This document shows positions 1 to 7,391 of a stretch of 64,000 bases of DNA, in pieces. Below the pieces are notes generated by a model that was not told where the DNA came from, searched no databases, and worked only from the letters and a program-made list of their open reading frames with translations. Both the position numbers and the translations under genes were made by a program. The DNA is from Bradyrhizobium sp. (GTDB lineage Bacteria; Pseudomonadota; Alphaproteobacteria; Rhizobiales; Xanthobacteraceae), in contig NZ_JAURXB010000066.1 in assembly GCF_030654605.1 (NCBI RefSeq), positions 37,260-101,259 of the forward strand. Direction: 5' to 3'. The stretch's first letter is position 1; every line of letters starts with the position of its first letter.

Positions 1-1645
1 CGATGATCATTCCGAACTCGTCGCCGGACAGCCGGGCCACGACCCCGCCGCGCGCCGAGTGCTGGATCCGGTGCGCCACTTCGATCAGCAGTTTGTCGCC
101 GACCGCATGGCCGAACACGTCGTTGATTTCCTTCAGGCCGTCGAGGTCGACCGACAGCACCGCGAATTCCTCGTCGGTGCCTCCGCAGGCCTCGATCATC
201 TGCGCCAGCGCCTGCAGGAAGGCAGCGCGGTTCGGCAGGTCCGTCAGGCCGTCATGATACGCCATATGCGCCATCCGCGACTCGGTCTGGCGGCGGTCGG
301 TGACATCCTCATGGGTCTTGATCAGGTATTGCGGCTCGCCGGCATCGTCGAGCACCGTCATGCGGCGCGTCAGGAACAGCCGCAGGCCGTCCTTGGTGGA
401 GATCGGGTGTTCCTCGGCGAGCAGGCCGCGCTTCTTGATCGCGGCTTCATCGCGGGCGATGATCAGCTTGGCTTCGCGCGGATTGAAGATATCCGCGGCC
501 GTGAGGCCGGTGGCGTCCTCGCGCCGACGGTTGAGGATGGTCTCGGCGCTGCGATTGGCCAGCAGATATCGGCCGTCGCTGACGCGTTCGACGATCAGCG
601 ACACCGGAATGTTGTCGACCACCAGCTCGAGGAATTTCTTGGTGTTCTCGAGCTCCTTGGACAGCGACCGGCGATCGGTGACATCGTCGAACAAGGCGAT
701 CAGGAATTCCGGCCGGTTCTGCTCGTCGCGGGCGACCACCCGGACGCTCGAGAGGACGCGCTTCTTGGCGCCACGCTCGACCACGAACTCGTTGCGGAAC
801 TGGCCATCGGGCGAGCTGAGCGCGGCCTGATCCGCTGCCTCGATGCTTGCCGTCGTCTCGGGGCGGAAGATCTCGTCGGCGCGCTTGCCGACGATGTGGT
901 CGCGGGAAAAACGGGAAAAGCGTTCGAATGCGCGATTGGCGAAGATGTAGCGGCCGTCGTCGATATTCTTGGCGGCCACGCATACCGGCACATTGTCGAG
1001 CACCGATTCCAGGAATTGCTTGGTCGAAGCAAGCTGCCGCGACAGCTTGCGCTGCTCGCTGCAATCCTCATGCGTCGCCACCGAGCCGCCGTTCGGCAGC
1101 GGAAACTGTCTGGTCACGACCGATCGCCCGTCAGGCAACTCGGTCACGAGACCTTCCGGAGTGGAGGCCCTGGCCCGGAATTCCTCGTCGCTGAGCTTGA
1201 TCAGGCCGTTGCGGCGCCGCATTTCCAGCAGTTCCGGCCCGGTCATGTATTTCGGGACATCCGAACGCGTCAGGCCGTAAATCTCGAGATAGCGATCGTT
1301 ACAGAATACGACTCGCCTCTGCGCATCCGTCATCACCACGCCCTGACTGAGGTTATTCAGGGCGGAACTGACGAAGGCGTTTCTGCGCAACTGTGTGCGC
1401 TTGACCTTGCGCAGCGCCGAGTGCACCCACAGCGCGACTGCGGCGAGAAATGACGCGATGACGATGCCGCCGATCAGCATTTGCCAGATCATGCCGGGAT
1501 CGGCCGAGCCGATATAATCCCGCGCCGAAAAGTTACTGGATACGGCCGAGGCCGCGCCGAACGGCGTAACGGTGGCGACCACGCAGACGACAACCTGCGC
1601 GGGAAACAAGCTCTTGCCGCCAGCCTGCCAATTCTTGTCAGCCAT
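1..1645 (-). CDS. Membrane-anchored triple-PAS diguanylate cyclase, C-terminal part missing at the window edge
   Basis: Reading the minus strand from an ATG at 1645 gives 548 codons without a stop that run off the left edge. Two hydrophobic segments (about residues 12-34 and 53-75) suggest inner-membrane anchoring. About three PAS-like sensor repeats follow (roughly 90-205, 205-325 and 330-450), then a GGDEF domain beginning with YHDGLTDLPNR. The signature reads SGDEF instead of GGDEF, a substitution tolerated in active cyclases. The four residues where the RxxD inhibitory site is expected do not match it, so product inhibition may be absent. An EAL domain could follow outside the window. The role in c-di-GMP synthesis is inferred from the family. 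Confidence 0.88.
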   Translation of the reverse strand, partial: MADKNWQAGGKSLFPAQVVVCVVATVTPFGAASAVSSNFSARDYIGSADPGMIWQMLIGGIVIASFLAAVALWVHSALRKVKRTQLRRNAFVSSALNNLSQGVVMTDAQRRVVFCNDRYLEIYGLTRSDVPKYMTGPELLEMRRRNGLIKLSDEEFRARASTPEGLVTELPDGRSVVTRQFPLPNGGSVATHEDCSEQRKLSRQLASTKQFLESVLDNVPVCVAAKNIDDGRYIFANRAFERFSRFSRDHIVGKRADEIFRPETTASIEAADQAALSSPDGQFRNEFVVERGAKKRVLSSVRVVARDEQNRPEFLIALFDDVTDRRSLSKELENTKKFLELVVDNIPVSLIVERVSDGRYLLANRSAETILNRRREDATGLTAADIFNPREAKLIIARDEAAIKKRGLLAEEHPISTKDGLRLFLTRRMTVLDDAGEPQYLIKTHEDVTDRRQTESRMAHMAYHDGLTDLPNRAAFLQALAQMIEACGGTDEEFAVLSVDLDGLKEINDVFGHAVGDKLLIEVAHRIQHSARGGVVARLSGDEFGMII

Positions 1646-1946
1646 CAGTCACCCGCGGATTTGTGGCCGGAGTGTCGGGCTTGACGGGTTTGGATCAGGT
1701 AAACACGTACCCTTGCAACCCAAAAATGTGTCTCAAATTACGGCAATTGCCCTGACATGATTAACGCTTCCCTAACAAGAAGCCGTTCGGAAAGCGTTCC
1801 GGAACGAATTCAACGGCTTCCTGTGAACATCGTGCCCGAAAGCTGGCGATCATGCGTGAGTGCGGTTGATCCGGGACGCGCGGTATTCCACAACGGCGCA
1901 CCCTAGGTCGAATGGCCACACAATCCCACGGGACCAGAACCCTCGA
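1646..1946. other. Intergenic region between divergent genes
   Basis: This 301-base stretch separates the divergent PAS-GGDEF gene from the flavoprotein gene and presumably holds both promoters. A perfect 12-bp palindrome, CGTTCCGGAACG, lies at 1795-1806. I see no convincing small gene or RNA here. Confidence 0.4.
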
Positions 1947-3050
1947 ATGGACAAGGTAGAGTGCGTCGTTATCGGTGCGGGGGTGATCGGTCTTGCGATC
2001 GCACGGCGGCTCGCACGGGCGGGACGCGAGGTGGTCGTGCTGGAGGCGGCCGAAGGCATCGGCACCGTCACATCCTCTCGCAACAGCGAGGTGATCCACG
2101 CCGGCATCTATTACAAGGCCGGCAGCCTGATGGCGCGGATGTGCGTCAGTGGCAAGCAGGCGCTCTATGAATACTGCCGGGAGCACGGCATTCCGCACCG
2201 CAATTGCGGCAAGCTGATCGTCGCCACTAACCCCAAGGAAACCGAAAAGCTGCAATCGATCCGGGCGCATGCCGAAGCCAATGGCGTGCTCGATCTGCAG
2301 GCCCTTTCGGGCGAAGCCGCGCGGCAACTGGAGCCGGCCTTGAACTGCGACGCCGCCCTGCACTCGCCCTCCACCGGCATCGTCGACAGCCACGCCTTCA
2401 TGCTGGCGCTGCGCGGCGATGCCGAGGCGAGCGGCGCGGCCTTCGCCTTCCACACCCCGCTGCTGCGCGCCAGGGCAAGCGCGGAGGAAATCGAACTCGA
2501 CGCCGGCGGCGAGGCGCCGACGACGCTGGCATGCCGGCTTGTGATCAACGCCGCGGGGCTCGCCGCGTCCGCAGTCGCGCGCAGCATCGATGGCATGCCG
2601 ATCGAACTGATCCCGCCGGCCTATCTCGCCAAGGGAAACTATTTCAGCTGCAGCGCGCGGGCGCCGTTCTCACGGCTGATCTACCCGGTGCCCGAACCCG
2701 GCGGGCTCGGCGTCCATCTCACCCTCGACATGGCGGGACAGGCCCGGTTCGGCCCCGACGTGGAATGGATCGATGCCATCGACTACGCGGTCGATCCGGC
2801 GCGGGCGGAACGATTTTATCCGGCAATCCGGCGCTACTGGCCGACGCTGCCGGACGGCGCGTTGATGCCGAGCTATTCCGGAATTCGGCCGAAGATCGTG
2901 CCGCCGGCGGTGGCCGTGCAGGATTTCCTGATTCAGGGGCCACGGGAGCATGGCGTCGCCGGACTGATCAATCTGTTCGGGATTGAGTCGCCGGGGCTGA
3001 CATCATCGCTGGCAATCGCCGACCATGTCGGCGAACTCGCCGACATGTAG
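1947..3050 (+). CDS. FAD-dependent oxidoreductase, L-2-hydroxyglutarate oxidase (LhgO) family
   Basis: The 367-residue protein belongs to the DAO superfamily. It opens with a dinucleotide-binding motif, VVIGAGVIG (about residues 7-15), followed by the acidic end of the second strand (VVVLEAAE). A mid-protein NAAGLAA segment and a C-terminal SYSGIRPKI ... [19 protein letters not shown] pattern match LhgO/L2HGDH-type proteins, which oxidise L-2-hydroxyglutarate to 2-oxoglutarate using FAD. The ATG at 1947 was chosen because the Rossmann motif follows at once; upstream in-frame starts add unrelated sequence. It could also be another hydroxyacid or amino-acid oxidase of the same family. No pathway partner lies nearby. 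Confidence 0.82.
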   Translation: MDKVECVVIGAGVIGLAIARRLARAGREVVVLEAAEGIGTVTSSRNSEVIHAGIYYKAGSLMARMCVSGKQALYEYCREHGIPHRNCGKLIVATNPKETEKLQSIRAHAEANGVLDLQALSGEAARQLEPALNCDAALHSPSTGIVDSHAFMLALRGDAEASGAAFAFHTPLLRARASAEEIELDAGGEAPTTLACRLVINAAGLAASAVARSIDGMPIELIPPAYLAKGNYFSCSARAPFSRLIYPVPEPGGLGVHLTLDMAGQARFGPDVEWIDAIDYAVDPARAERFYPAIRRYWPTLPDGALMPSYSGIRPKIVPPAVAVQDFLIQGPREHGVAGLINLFGIESPGLTSSLAIADHVGELADM

Positions 3051-3150
3051 CAATCGCAGGCATCCCGGCCGTAGTAGCGCGAGAGCAACTTGGAGATGAG
3101 CGCAATGACGCTCATCCCCGGAGGGCGGCTGAAAAGTTGGCGGTACGGCG

Positions 3151-3336
3151 CTAGTGCAGCGTCTCGCCTGCGGTATGCCTCAACCGCTCGATCTCGTCCT
3201 TGACCATCAATTTCCGGCGCTTCAGTTCAACAATTCGCAGGTCGTCCGTTGAAAGGTGCACGAGAGCTTCATGCAATTCGTTTTCAAGAACTTTGTGTTT
3301 CCGTTCTAGTTCAACGAGATGCGCCTGAATTGCCAT
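3151..3336 (-). CDS. Small coiled-coil DUF465 (YdcH-type) protein
   Basis: This is a 61-residue protein rich in charged heptads (LVELERKHKVLENELHEAL ... LKRRKLMVKDEIERLRH). The pattern is the short two-helix DUF465/YdcH family, whose members are commonly 60-80 residues and of unknown function. It is tail-to-tail with the flavoprotein gene. A second family member lies nearby on the opposite strand (3573-3779). I infer a soluble helical hairpin, possibly self-associating. Confidence 0.75.
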   Translation of the reverse strand: MAIQAHLVELERKHKVLENELHEALVHLSTDDLRIVELKRRKLMVKDEIERLRHTAGETLH

Positions 3337-3572
3337 ACGAAACCTCCTCGGTGGAATTAAACCTCAGATTCGATCCGGACCACAAAGTGTACACGAGCCG
3401 GCGAATCTGTCGATGGAAATCAAAAATCGGTTGCTCATATTTCGGTGCTATGTGTAACCAATCGTGAGTAGGGAACCGCCCGCTTGCGCACGGGACCGAC
3501 AGGGCCGATATTCCCTGAGGCGGCTTCCACAACCCTTCGCGACCTCATCGCGTTTTTCAGCTAACGTACACC

Positions 3573-3779
3573 ATGACCGACGAAGATGAGCGCGAACTCG
3601 AATCCGAGCTCGCACGGCTACAGCAGGAACACCGCGATCTCGACGCGGCGATCGACGCATTGCATCAGTCGCCCGCCCCGGATTTGTTGCGGCTACAGCG
3701 GCTGAAGAAGCGCAAGCTGCAACTGCGCGACCGCATCGCGTTCATCGAAGACCAGATCACGCCTGACATCATCGCCTGA
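3573..3779 (+). CDS. Small coiled-coil DUF465-type protein, second copy
   Basis: The 68-residue protein shows the same design as the neighbour at 3151-3336: an acidic N-terminal helix, a short loop containing SPAPD, then a basic LQRLKKRKLQLRDRIAFIED helix. The KRKLQLRDRI block aligns with KRRKLMVKDEI of the other copy, so the two are probably diverged paralogues. It ends 6 bases before the convergent response-regulator gene. Function is unknown. Confidence 0.75.
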   Translation: MTDEDERELESELARLQQEHRDLDAAIDALHQSPAPDLLRLQRLKKRKLQLRDRIAFIEDQITPDIIA

Positions 3780-3785
3780 TCAAGT

Positions 3786-4166
3786 TCAGCTGTCGCAAAT
3801 CAACTCCCGCAGCAGACCATTGATCTGAGTCGGACTGTATGGCTTGGGCAGGAACCGGCCGCCATCCGGCAGATCGGTTTCCCCGACATGGAGCCGGCCG
3901 GAGGTGGCGACAATCTTGATCGGCGGCCAGCGGCCCCGGACCGCGCGGGCCAGCTTCAGGCCGTCCATCGAGCCCGGCATCTGGATATCCGTAAACACGA
4001 CCGTGATGTCCCGGCGGGCTTCGAGAATTTCAATTGCCTGGTCGGCATTGGCGGCTTCGACCGCCTCGAACCCGGCGGCCCTGACCATGTCGGCCGCCTC
4101 CATTCGCAACAGAAACTCGTCCTCGACGATCAGCACCACGGGCCTCTTCGACTCGACAAGACCCAT
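3786..4166 (-). CDS. Single-domain response regulator (CheY-like receiver)
   Basis: The 126 residues form one receiver domain and nothing else. The acidic pair E15-D16, phosphoacceptor D60 (VVFTDIQMPGS), switch residues T88/S89 and the conserved K108 (FLPKPYS) are all present, so phosphorylation should be possible. With no output domain it would act through protein contacts, as in the FixJ-like or hybrid-kinase-linked single receivers common in this order. No histidine kinase gene is adjacent, so its partner is unknown. Confidence 0.87.
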   Translation of the reverse strand: MGLVESKRPVVLIVEDEFLLRMEAADMVRAAGFEAVEAANADQAIEILEARRDITVVFTDIQMPGSMDGLKLARAVRGRWPPIKIVATSGRLHVGETDLPDGGRFLPKPYSPTQINGLLRELICDS

Positions 4167-4353
4167 GCTTCCACTCCCCGCGAATAGGCATTAAGCGCCG
4201 GATATTGTTTTCGTTCCCGCCCCACCCTTTTTCTGCCGTTGCGACGACGCCCATGCGGCGCTCCGCGGTTCGCGGTGGAAATCGGCAACCGGCGCCGTCT
4301 GGTCTGTTGACTCCCGGGACTATATACTTGAGACCACAGCCTCCATAGGTGGG

Positions 4354-4380
4354 CGTATCTAGTTGATACGTATCTAATTG
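4354..4380. promoter_or_regulatory. Direct repeat pair, candidate operator
   Basis: Two 12-bp copies, CGTATCTAGTTG (4354-4365) and CGTATCTAATTG (4369-4380), differ at one base and repeat with a 15-bp period. They end 38 bases before the start codon of the winged-helix-like gene. An inverted GTATC ... GATAC is nested in the first unit. Autoregulation by the downstream protein is an inference. Confidence 0.5.
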
Positions 4381-4417
4381 TTTGCAGACTCTCGCCCGGC
4401 CTGTTATACGGTCGGCC

Positions 4418-4822
4418 ATGAATGACAACACAGACCCCATGGCTGCGTTCACAGAGCTCGCCGACAAGATCAGGCGTTCAGCATATGCTGACGGCTGGCG
4501 CGATGCGATGAACGCTGTATCGAAAGCAGTTGGCGATCTGGCACCCGGTGAAGTGCAGGACGTTATAGGCCCCGCTGCGCCCCTTAAACTAGTGGGCGGG
4601 ACAGCAGCCAGCGGTACTAAATCGAAGCTAACCGTGGGTACCACGCCCTATTTTATAGTGCGGGCGCTGGAAGCTAAGCCGGGCCTCACGCCCGCTGAAA
4701 TTATTCAGGCGCTTCAGGACGGCGGTCATTCAGCGCCAGAGAATTCGATCCGAACCAACATACACCGCCTGAAAGAGCGCAAGCTGATCGTCGCGCGTCA
4801 CGGCAAATGGTTCGTGCTCTAA
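4418..4822 (+). CDS. Unknown protein with C-terminal winged-helix-like segment
   Basis: The protein has 134 residues from the ATG at 4418. I do not recognise a named family. The N-terminal third is helical and charged, the middle is a low-complexity linker, and the last 60 residues (PYFIVRALEAKPGLTPAEI ... NIHRLKERKLIVARHGKWFVL) have the helix-turn-helix-wing pattern of a winged-helix DNA-binding domain. Direct repeats upstream would suit self-regulation. It lies at the left end of a lower-GC accessory segment and is followed by a hairpin. An in-frame start 12 codons upstream is less likely because it would fall inside the repeat region. Confidence 0.6.
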   Translation: MNDNTDPMAAFTELADKIRRSAYADGWRDAMNAVSKAVGDLAPGEVQDVIGPAAPLKLVGGTAASGTKSKLTVGTTPYFIVRALEAKPGLTPAEIIQALQDGGHSAPENSIRTNIHRLKERKLIVARHGKWFVL

Positions 4823-4827
4823 TGCAA

Positions 4828-4848
4828 ACGGCGGGCTAGGCCCGCCGT
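4828..4848 (+). terminator. Hairpin after the winged-helix-like gene
   Basis: ACGGCGGGC, a TAG loop and GCCCGCCGT form a perfect 9-bp stem starting 5 bases after the stop codon. The following bases are pyrimidine-rich (CTCAATCCTTCC) but not a clean T-run, so termination efficiency is uncertain. Confidence 0.55.
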
Positions 4849-4858
4849 CTCAATCCTT

Positions 4859-5040
4859 CCTGCATTCAGGCCGTGGCACTGATGCAGGGGGTCTCCCGGA
4901 TAGCCGGGTATGATGGCTTGCAAGGGCCGTCGTCTAGAACCGGGGCAGTCACGGAAAGCCCCGGAGGGAGGATACCATGCAACAACGTAGTTGAGGCATG
5001 AAACGTGGCGCGTCGTCGGCTGGTACCCGGCGACGCGCCA
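4859..5040 (+). ncRNA. Candidate structured RNA (series of hairpins)
   Basis: This 182-base segment lacks a credible ORF but holds five successive stems: CCTGCAT/ATGCAGG (4859-4888), CCCGG/CCGGG (4895-4908), CCGGGGC/GCCCCGG (around 4940-4965), a CATGC/GCATG helix with an inner CAAC/GTTG (around 4976-5000), and TGGCGCGTCG/CGACGCGCCA (5006-5040). GGTAT and ATACC flank the third stem and could close a multibranch helix. No known RNA class was recognised. The strand is a guess, since stems exist on both, and a non-RNA DNA element is also possible. Confidence 0.35.
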
Positions 5041-5079
5041 TACGTATATTACTAAACTCCTGTAATTATTGCAAGAATC

Positions 5080-5274
5080 ATGGCCGATTTTACGCCCGAA
5101 GTTAAGAGAATACTGAAGGAAAACGGCTGCTGGTTCGTTCGCCAGGGCAACGGCGATCATGAAATGTGGAAAAGCCCGATTTCGAATAGGAGCTTCCCCG
5201 TGGACTCAAAAATCAAGTCTCGCCACACGGCCAATGGCATTATGAAGCAAGCAGGACTGCCAAAGGCGTTTTAA
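5080..5274 (+). CDS. hicA: HicA-family toxin (mRNA interferase)
   Basis: The 64-residue protein has the small HicA double-stranded-RNA-binding fold pattern: VKRILKENGCWFVRQGNGDHEMWKS, with the catalytic-type histidine at position 27, and the C-terminal GIMKQAGLPKAF typical of the family (usual length 55-80). HicA toxins cleave mRNA and are normally neutralised by a HicB antitoxin encoded in the same operon. Here no HicB follows on the same strand. Instead a HicB-like DUF1902 gene and a small ORF converge on it from the right, overlapping its last codons. The antitoxin partner is therefore unproven. Confidence 0.72.
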   Translation: MADFTPEVKRILKENGCWFVRQGNGDHEMWKSPISNRSFPVDSKIKSRHTANGIMKQAGLPKAF

Positions 5275-5426
5275 GCCTTTACTGACTTTTTCTGGCGTTT
5301 GCGTAGCTTAGGTTTTTCTTTAAGCGGCTTTGGCGATATGCTCAGGGCGGCCTTTAAGGCCACCAAAAAACGTCGCTGCGCCTCTTCCTCATTGTGAGAT
5401 TCGGGCTGTCTCTTGGGAGACGTCAA
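5271..5426 (-). CDS. Small basic protein coupled to the DUF1902 gene, family unknown
   Basis: This is a 51-codon frame from TTG at 5426 to TAA at 5271, shorter than most gene finders accept. The start codon overlaps the TGA of the DUF1902 gene (TTGA), and a GAGGG lies just upstream, which together suggest translational coupling. The product starts TSPKRQPESHNEEEAQRRF, has a short amphipathic helix and ends in a strongly basic tail (KPKLRKRQKKSVKA). I do not recognise it. The basic tail could bind nucleic acid. The last three bases overlap the 3' end of hicA on the other strand. Confidence 0.5.
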   Translation of the reverse strand: MTSPKRQPESHNEEEAQRRFLVALKAALSISPKPLKEKPKLRKRQKKSVKA

Positions 5427-5656
5427 GCGACCCTCGCCTGCGGCTCAGCGGTCGATTGCGTGATGAGCTCGTAAGGAACCACCGAACCGGCGCGCGCGTC
5501 TCCATTAGCATCCAATACGTCCTGAATTACGCTTGGAAGCTTGCTGAATAGGTCAGAGATGCTCTCGGCCTCAGTGACGAGAGGGATTTCGTCGCTCTGG
5601 GCAACCCAGACGCTGGCCTCAACGTCAAAATCAGCGCGGATTACGATTGGGGGCAC
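5423..5656 (-). CDS. DUF1902 (HicB-like) protein, probable antitoxin
   Basis: From the GTG at 5656 the protein has 77 residues: PPIVIRADFDVEASVWVAQSDEIPLVTEAESISDLFSKLP in the N-terminal half. This is the DUF1902/HicB-type fold (beta strands, then a helix), found in partners of HicA-like toxins. That GTG was preferred over one at 5686 because AAGGA lies 8 bases upstream of it. A sigma-70-like promoter (TTGAAC, 16 bp, TATTAT) sits at 5705-5732. It is translationally coupled to the 51-residue ORF and convergent with hicA. Confidence 0.65.
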   Translation of the reverse strand: MPPIVIRADFDVEASVWVAQSDEIPLVTEAESISDLFSKLPSVIQDVLDANGDARAGSVVPYELITQSTAEPQARVA

Positions 5657-5704
5657 GCTGCTTTTCCTTAGAATAGAGTGAGCCACGATGGCTCTAAGTA
5701 CTTT

Positions 5705-5732
5705 ATAATAGATGAAAATTCCAAAAGTTCAA
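5705..5732 (-). promoter_or_regulatory. Sigma-70-like promoter for the DUF1902 gene
   Basis: On the minus strand TTGAAC (5732-5727) and TATTAT (5710-5705) are separated by 16 bases. Transcription would start near 5698, leaving a leader of about 40 bases that contains AAGGA before the GTG at 5656. Confidence 0.5.
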
Positions 5733-5766
5733 TTGTCGGCCATGACCCAATATGGGAAAATGGGGG

Positions 5767-5795
5767 CGTGTTGTAGAATAGTATTCTACGACACG
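5767..5795. repeat. 29-bp near-perfect palindrome
   Basis: Arms CGTGTTGTAGAATA and TATTCTACGACACG flank a single G and differ from perfect symmetry at one position. The site lies between the DUF1902 promoter and the left end of the IS5-type element. It could be an operator, a terminator hairpin or a recombination site. Confidence 0.55.
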
Positions 5796-5835
5796 GACTT
5801 TTCCCGGGTTTTTTCGCGTTTTCCCTTGCTAAGTA

Positions 5836-7356
5836 GTCGTCCGTGAAGAATACCCAAGCCGTTGATTTGGAATCCTAAACCGACGATCTGTGGAAATCGA
5901 ATTTGCCGGAAATCGGCCTTTCGAAAGGGGATTCCTTGCAAAATTGATTCGTGATTCTCTGTCGTATCACTGCTTCGGCGGGGGACGAGATGAGGCCACG
6001 TGAACGACGGGAGACGGGCGAGCAGGATCTGTTTCGCTCCCGGCTCGATCAGATCATCGACATGAACCATCCGCTGGCGAAGCTGGCTCGGACGGTGGAT
6101 TGGCCGTTCCTGGAAGAGCGCTTCGGCGAGGTCTACACCGATGATCCCGGCCATCCGCCGCTGCCGACGCGTCTGATGGCGGGGCTGGCGATCCTCAAGC
6201 ACACCTATGACCTGTCCGATGAGGTGCTGTGCGAGCGCTGGGTCGAGAACCCCTATTACCAGTACTTTTGTGGCGAAGAGTTCTTCCAACACCGGCTGGT
6301 GTTCGATCGCTCGTCGCTGACGCGCTGGCGCAACCGGATGGGCGAGGAGCGGTTGCAGGCGCTGCTCCAGGAAAGCCTGTCGGTGGCCGCCAGGACCAAG
6401 GCGATCAAGCCGTCCGAGCTGTCACGGGTGATCGTCGATACCACGGTGCAGCCCAAGAACGTGATGTTCCCCACCGATGCCAGGCTGCTGAACCGGGCGC
6501 GAGAGAAACTGGTGCGGCTGGCGAAGCACCACGGAGTTGCTCTGCGCCAGTCCTATACGCGGGTCGGCAAGTTCGCCCTTATCCAGCATCAGCGCTTTGC
6601 CCATGCCAAGCAGTTCAAGCGCGCCAACCGGATACTGAAGAAGCTGCGGACCTTGCTCGGCCGTGTCATTCGCGACATTACCCGCAAGATCGAGGGCGAC
6701 AGCGGGCTCGAAGCGGCGTTCGCGCCGCTGCTGATGCTGGCGCGGCGCGTGCGCGAACAGCAGCAGCGCCAGCGCGGACCCAAGGTCTATTCCCTGCACG
6801 CTCCGGAAGTCGAATGCATCGGCAAGGGCAAAGCCCACCGGCCTTACGAGTTCGGCGTCAAGGTCTCGGTCGCCACCACCCTCAGCCACGCCAAGGGCGG
6901 CCAGTTCGTCACCCATGTGAAGGCGCTGCCGGGCAACCCCTATGACGGTCACACCCTGGCAACCGTGATCCCGGAGATGGAGGCGCTGGTCGGCAACACT
7001 CTCGATCGTATCCTCGCCGACAAGGGGTATCGCGGCCACAATGCGCCACCGGACCACAAGTTCAGGGTCTTCATCTCCGGCCAGAAACGAGGCGTCACAC
7101 CCAAGATCAAACGCCAGCTACGCCGTCGGGCCGCCGTCGAGCCCGTGATCGGCCATCTGAAGGCCGAGCATCGCATGAGCAGAAACTATCTCTGGTACCG
7201 TCGGGGCGATGCCGCCAACGCCGTTCTCGCAGCAGTCGGCTATAACTTCCGTCGCCTGATCCGATGGCTCAGGCTTTTGTTGTGCCGGATTCTCGTCGCC
7301 CTCATGGCAACCCTTCGGTCCGCCCCAGCCTGAAAGCCGCGTTCTTCACGGACGAC
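5836..7356 (+). mobile_element. Complete IS5-type insertion sequence, about 1.52 kb
   Basis: A perfect 15-bp inverted repeat, GTCGTCCGTGAAGAA, bounds the element at 5836-5850 and 7342-7356. TAAGTA occurs directly outside both ends (5830-5835 and 7357-7362). Because TA at each edge is itself symmetric, the exact target duplication is uncertain, and IS5 relatives usually duplicate fewer bases. One uninterrupted transposase gene fills the interior, so the element looks recent and potentially active. Confidence 0.8.
5990..7333 (+). CDS. IS5-family (DDE) transposase
   Basis: The 447-residue transposase is preceded by a GTG 13 codons upstream, but the ATG at 5990 gives the usual N-terminus. The N-terminal domain carries DQIIDMNHPLAKLARTVDW and PLPTRLMAGLAILKHTYDLSD, typical of the IS5/IS1182-like DUF772 region. 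The catalytic acids are apparent in VIVDTTVQPKNV, LADKGYRGH and the C-terminal AAVEPVIGHLKAEHRM. The frame is intact and flanked by matching terminal repeats, so it is probably functional. Members catalyse cut-and-paste transposition. Confidence 0.88.
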   Translation: MRPRERRETGEQDLFRSRLDQIIDMNHPLAKLARTVDWPFLEERFGEVYTDDPGHPPLPTRLMAGLAILKHTYDLSDEVLCERWVENPYYQYFCGEEFFQHRLVFDRSSLTRWRNRMGEERLQALLQESLSVAARTKAIKPSELSRVIVDTTVQPKNVMFPTDARLLNRAREKLVRLAKHHGVALRQSYTRVGKFALIQHQRFAHAKQFKRANRILKKLRTLLGRVIRDITRKIEGDSGLEAAFAPLLMLARRVREQQQRQRGPKVYSLHAPEVECIGKGKAHRPYEFGVKVSVATTLSHAKGGQFVTHVKALPGNPYDGHTLATVIPEMEALVGNTLDRILADKGYRGHNAPPDHKFRVFISGQKRGVTPKIKRQLRRRAAVEPVIGHLKAEHRMSRNYLWYRRGDAANAVLAAVGYNFRRLIRWLRLLLCRILVALMATLRSAPA

Positions 7357-7391
7357 TAAGTAAACGACGCAGCCATCGGCTGAAATCCCGC

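Noticed and set aside
59..1453. Long plus-strand open frame opposite the PAS-GGDEF gene
   Set aside because: The minus strand reads clear PAS and GGDEF motifs over the same bases, while the plus frame has no family character; high GC creates such shadows.
4861..5005. Hammerhead-type ribozyme
   Set aside because: CTGATG and GAAAC occur, but CTGATG is followed by C and not the conserved GA pattern, and the stem order does not fit.
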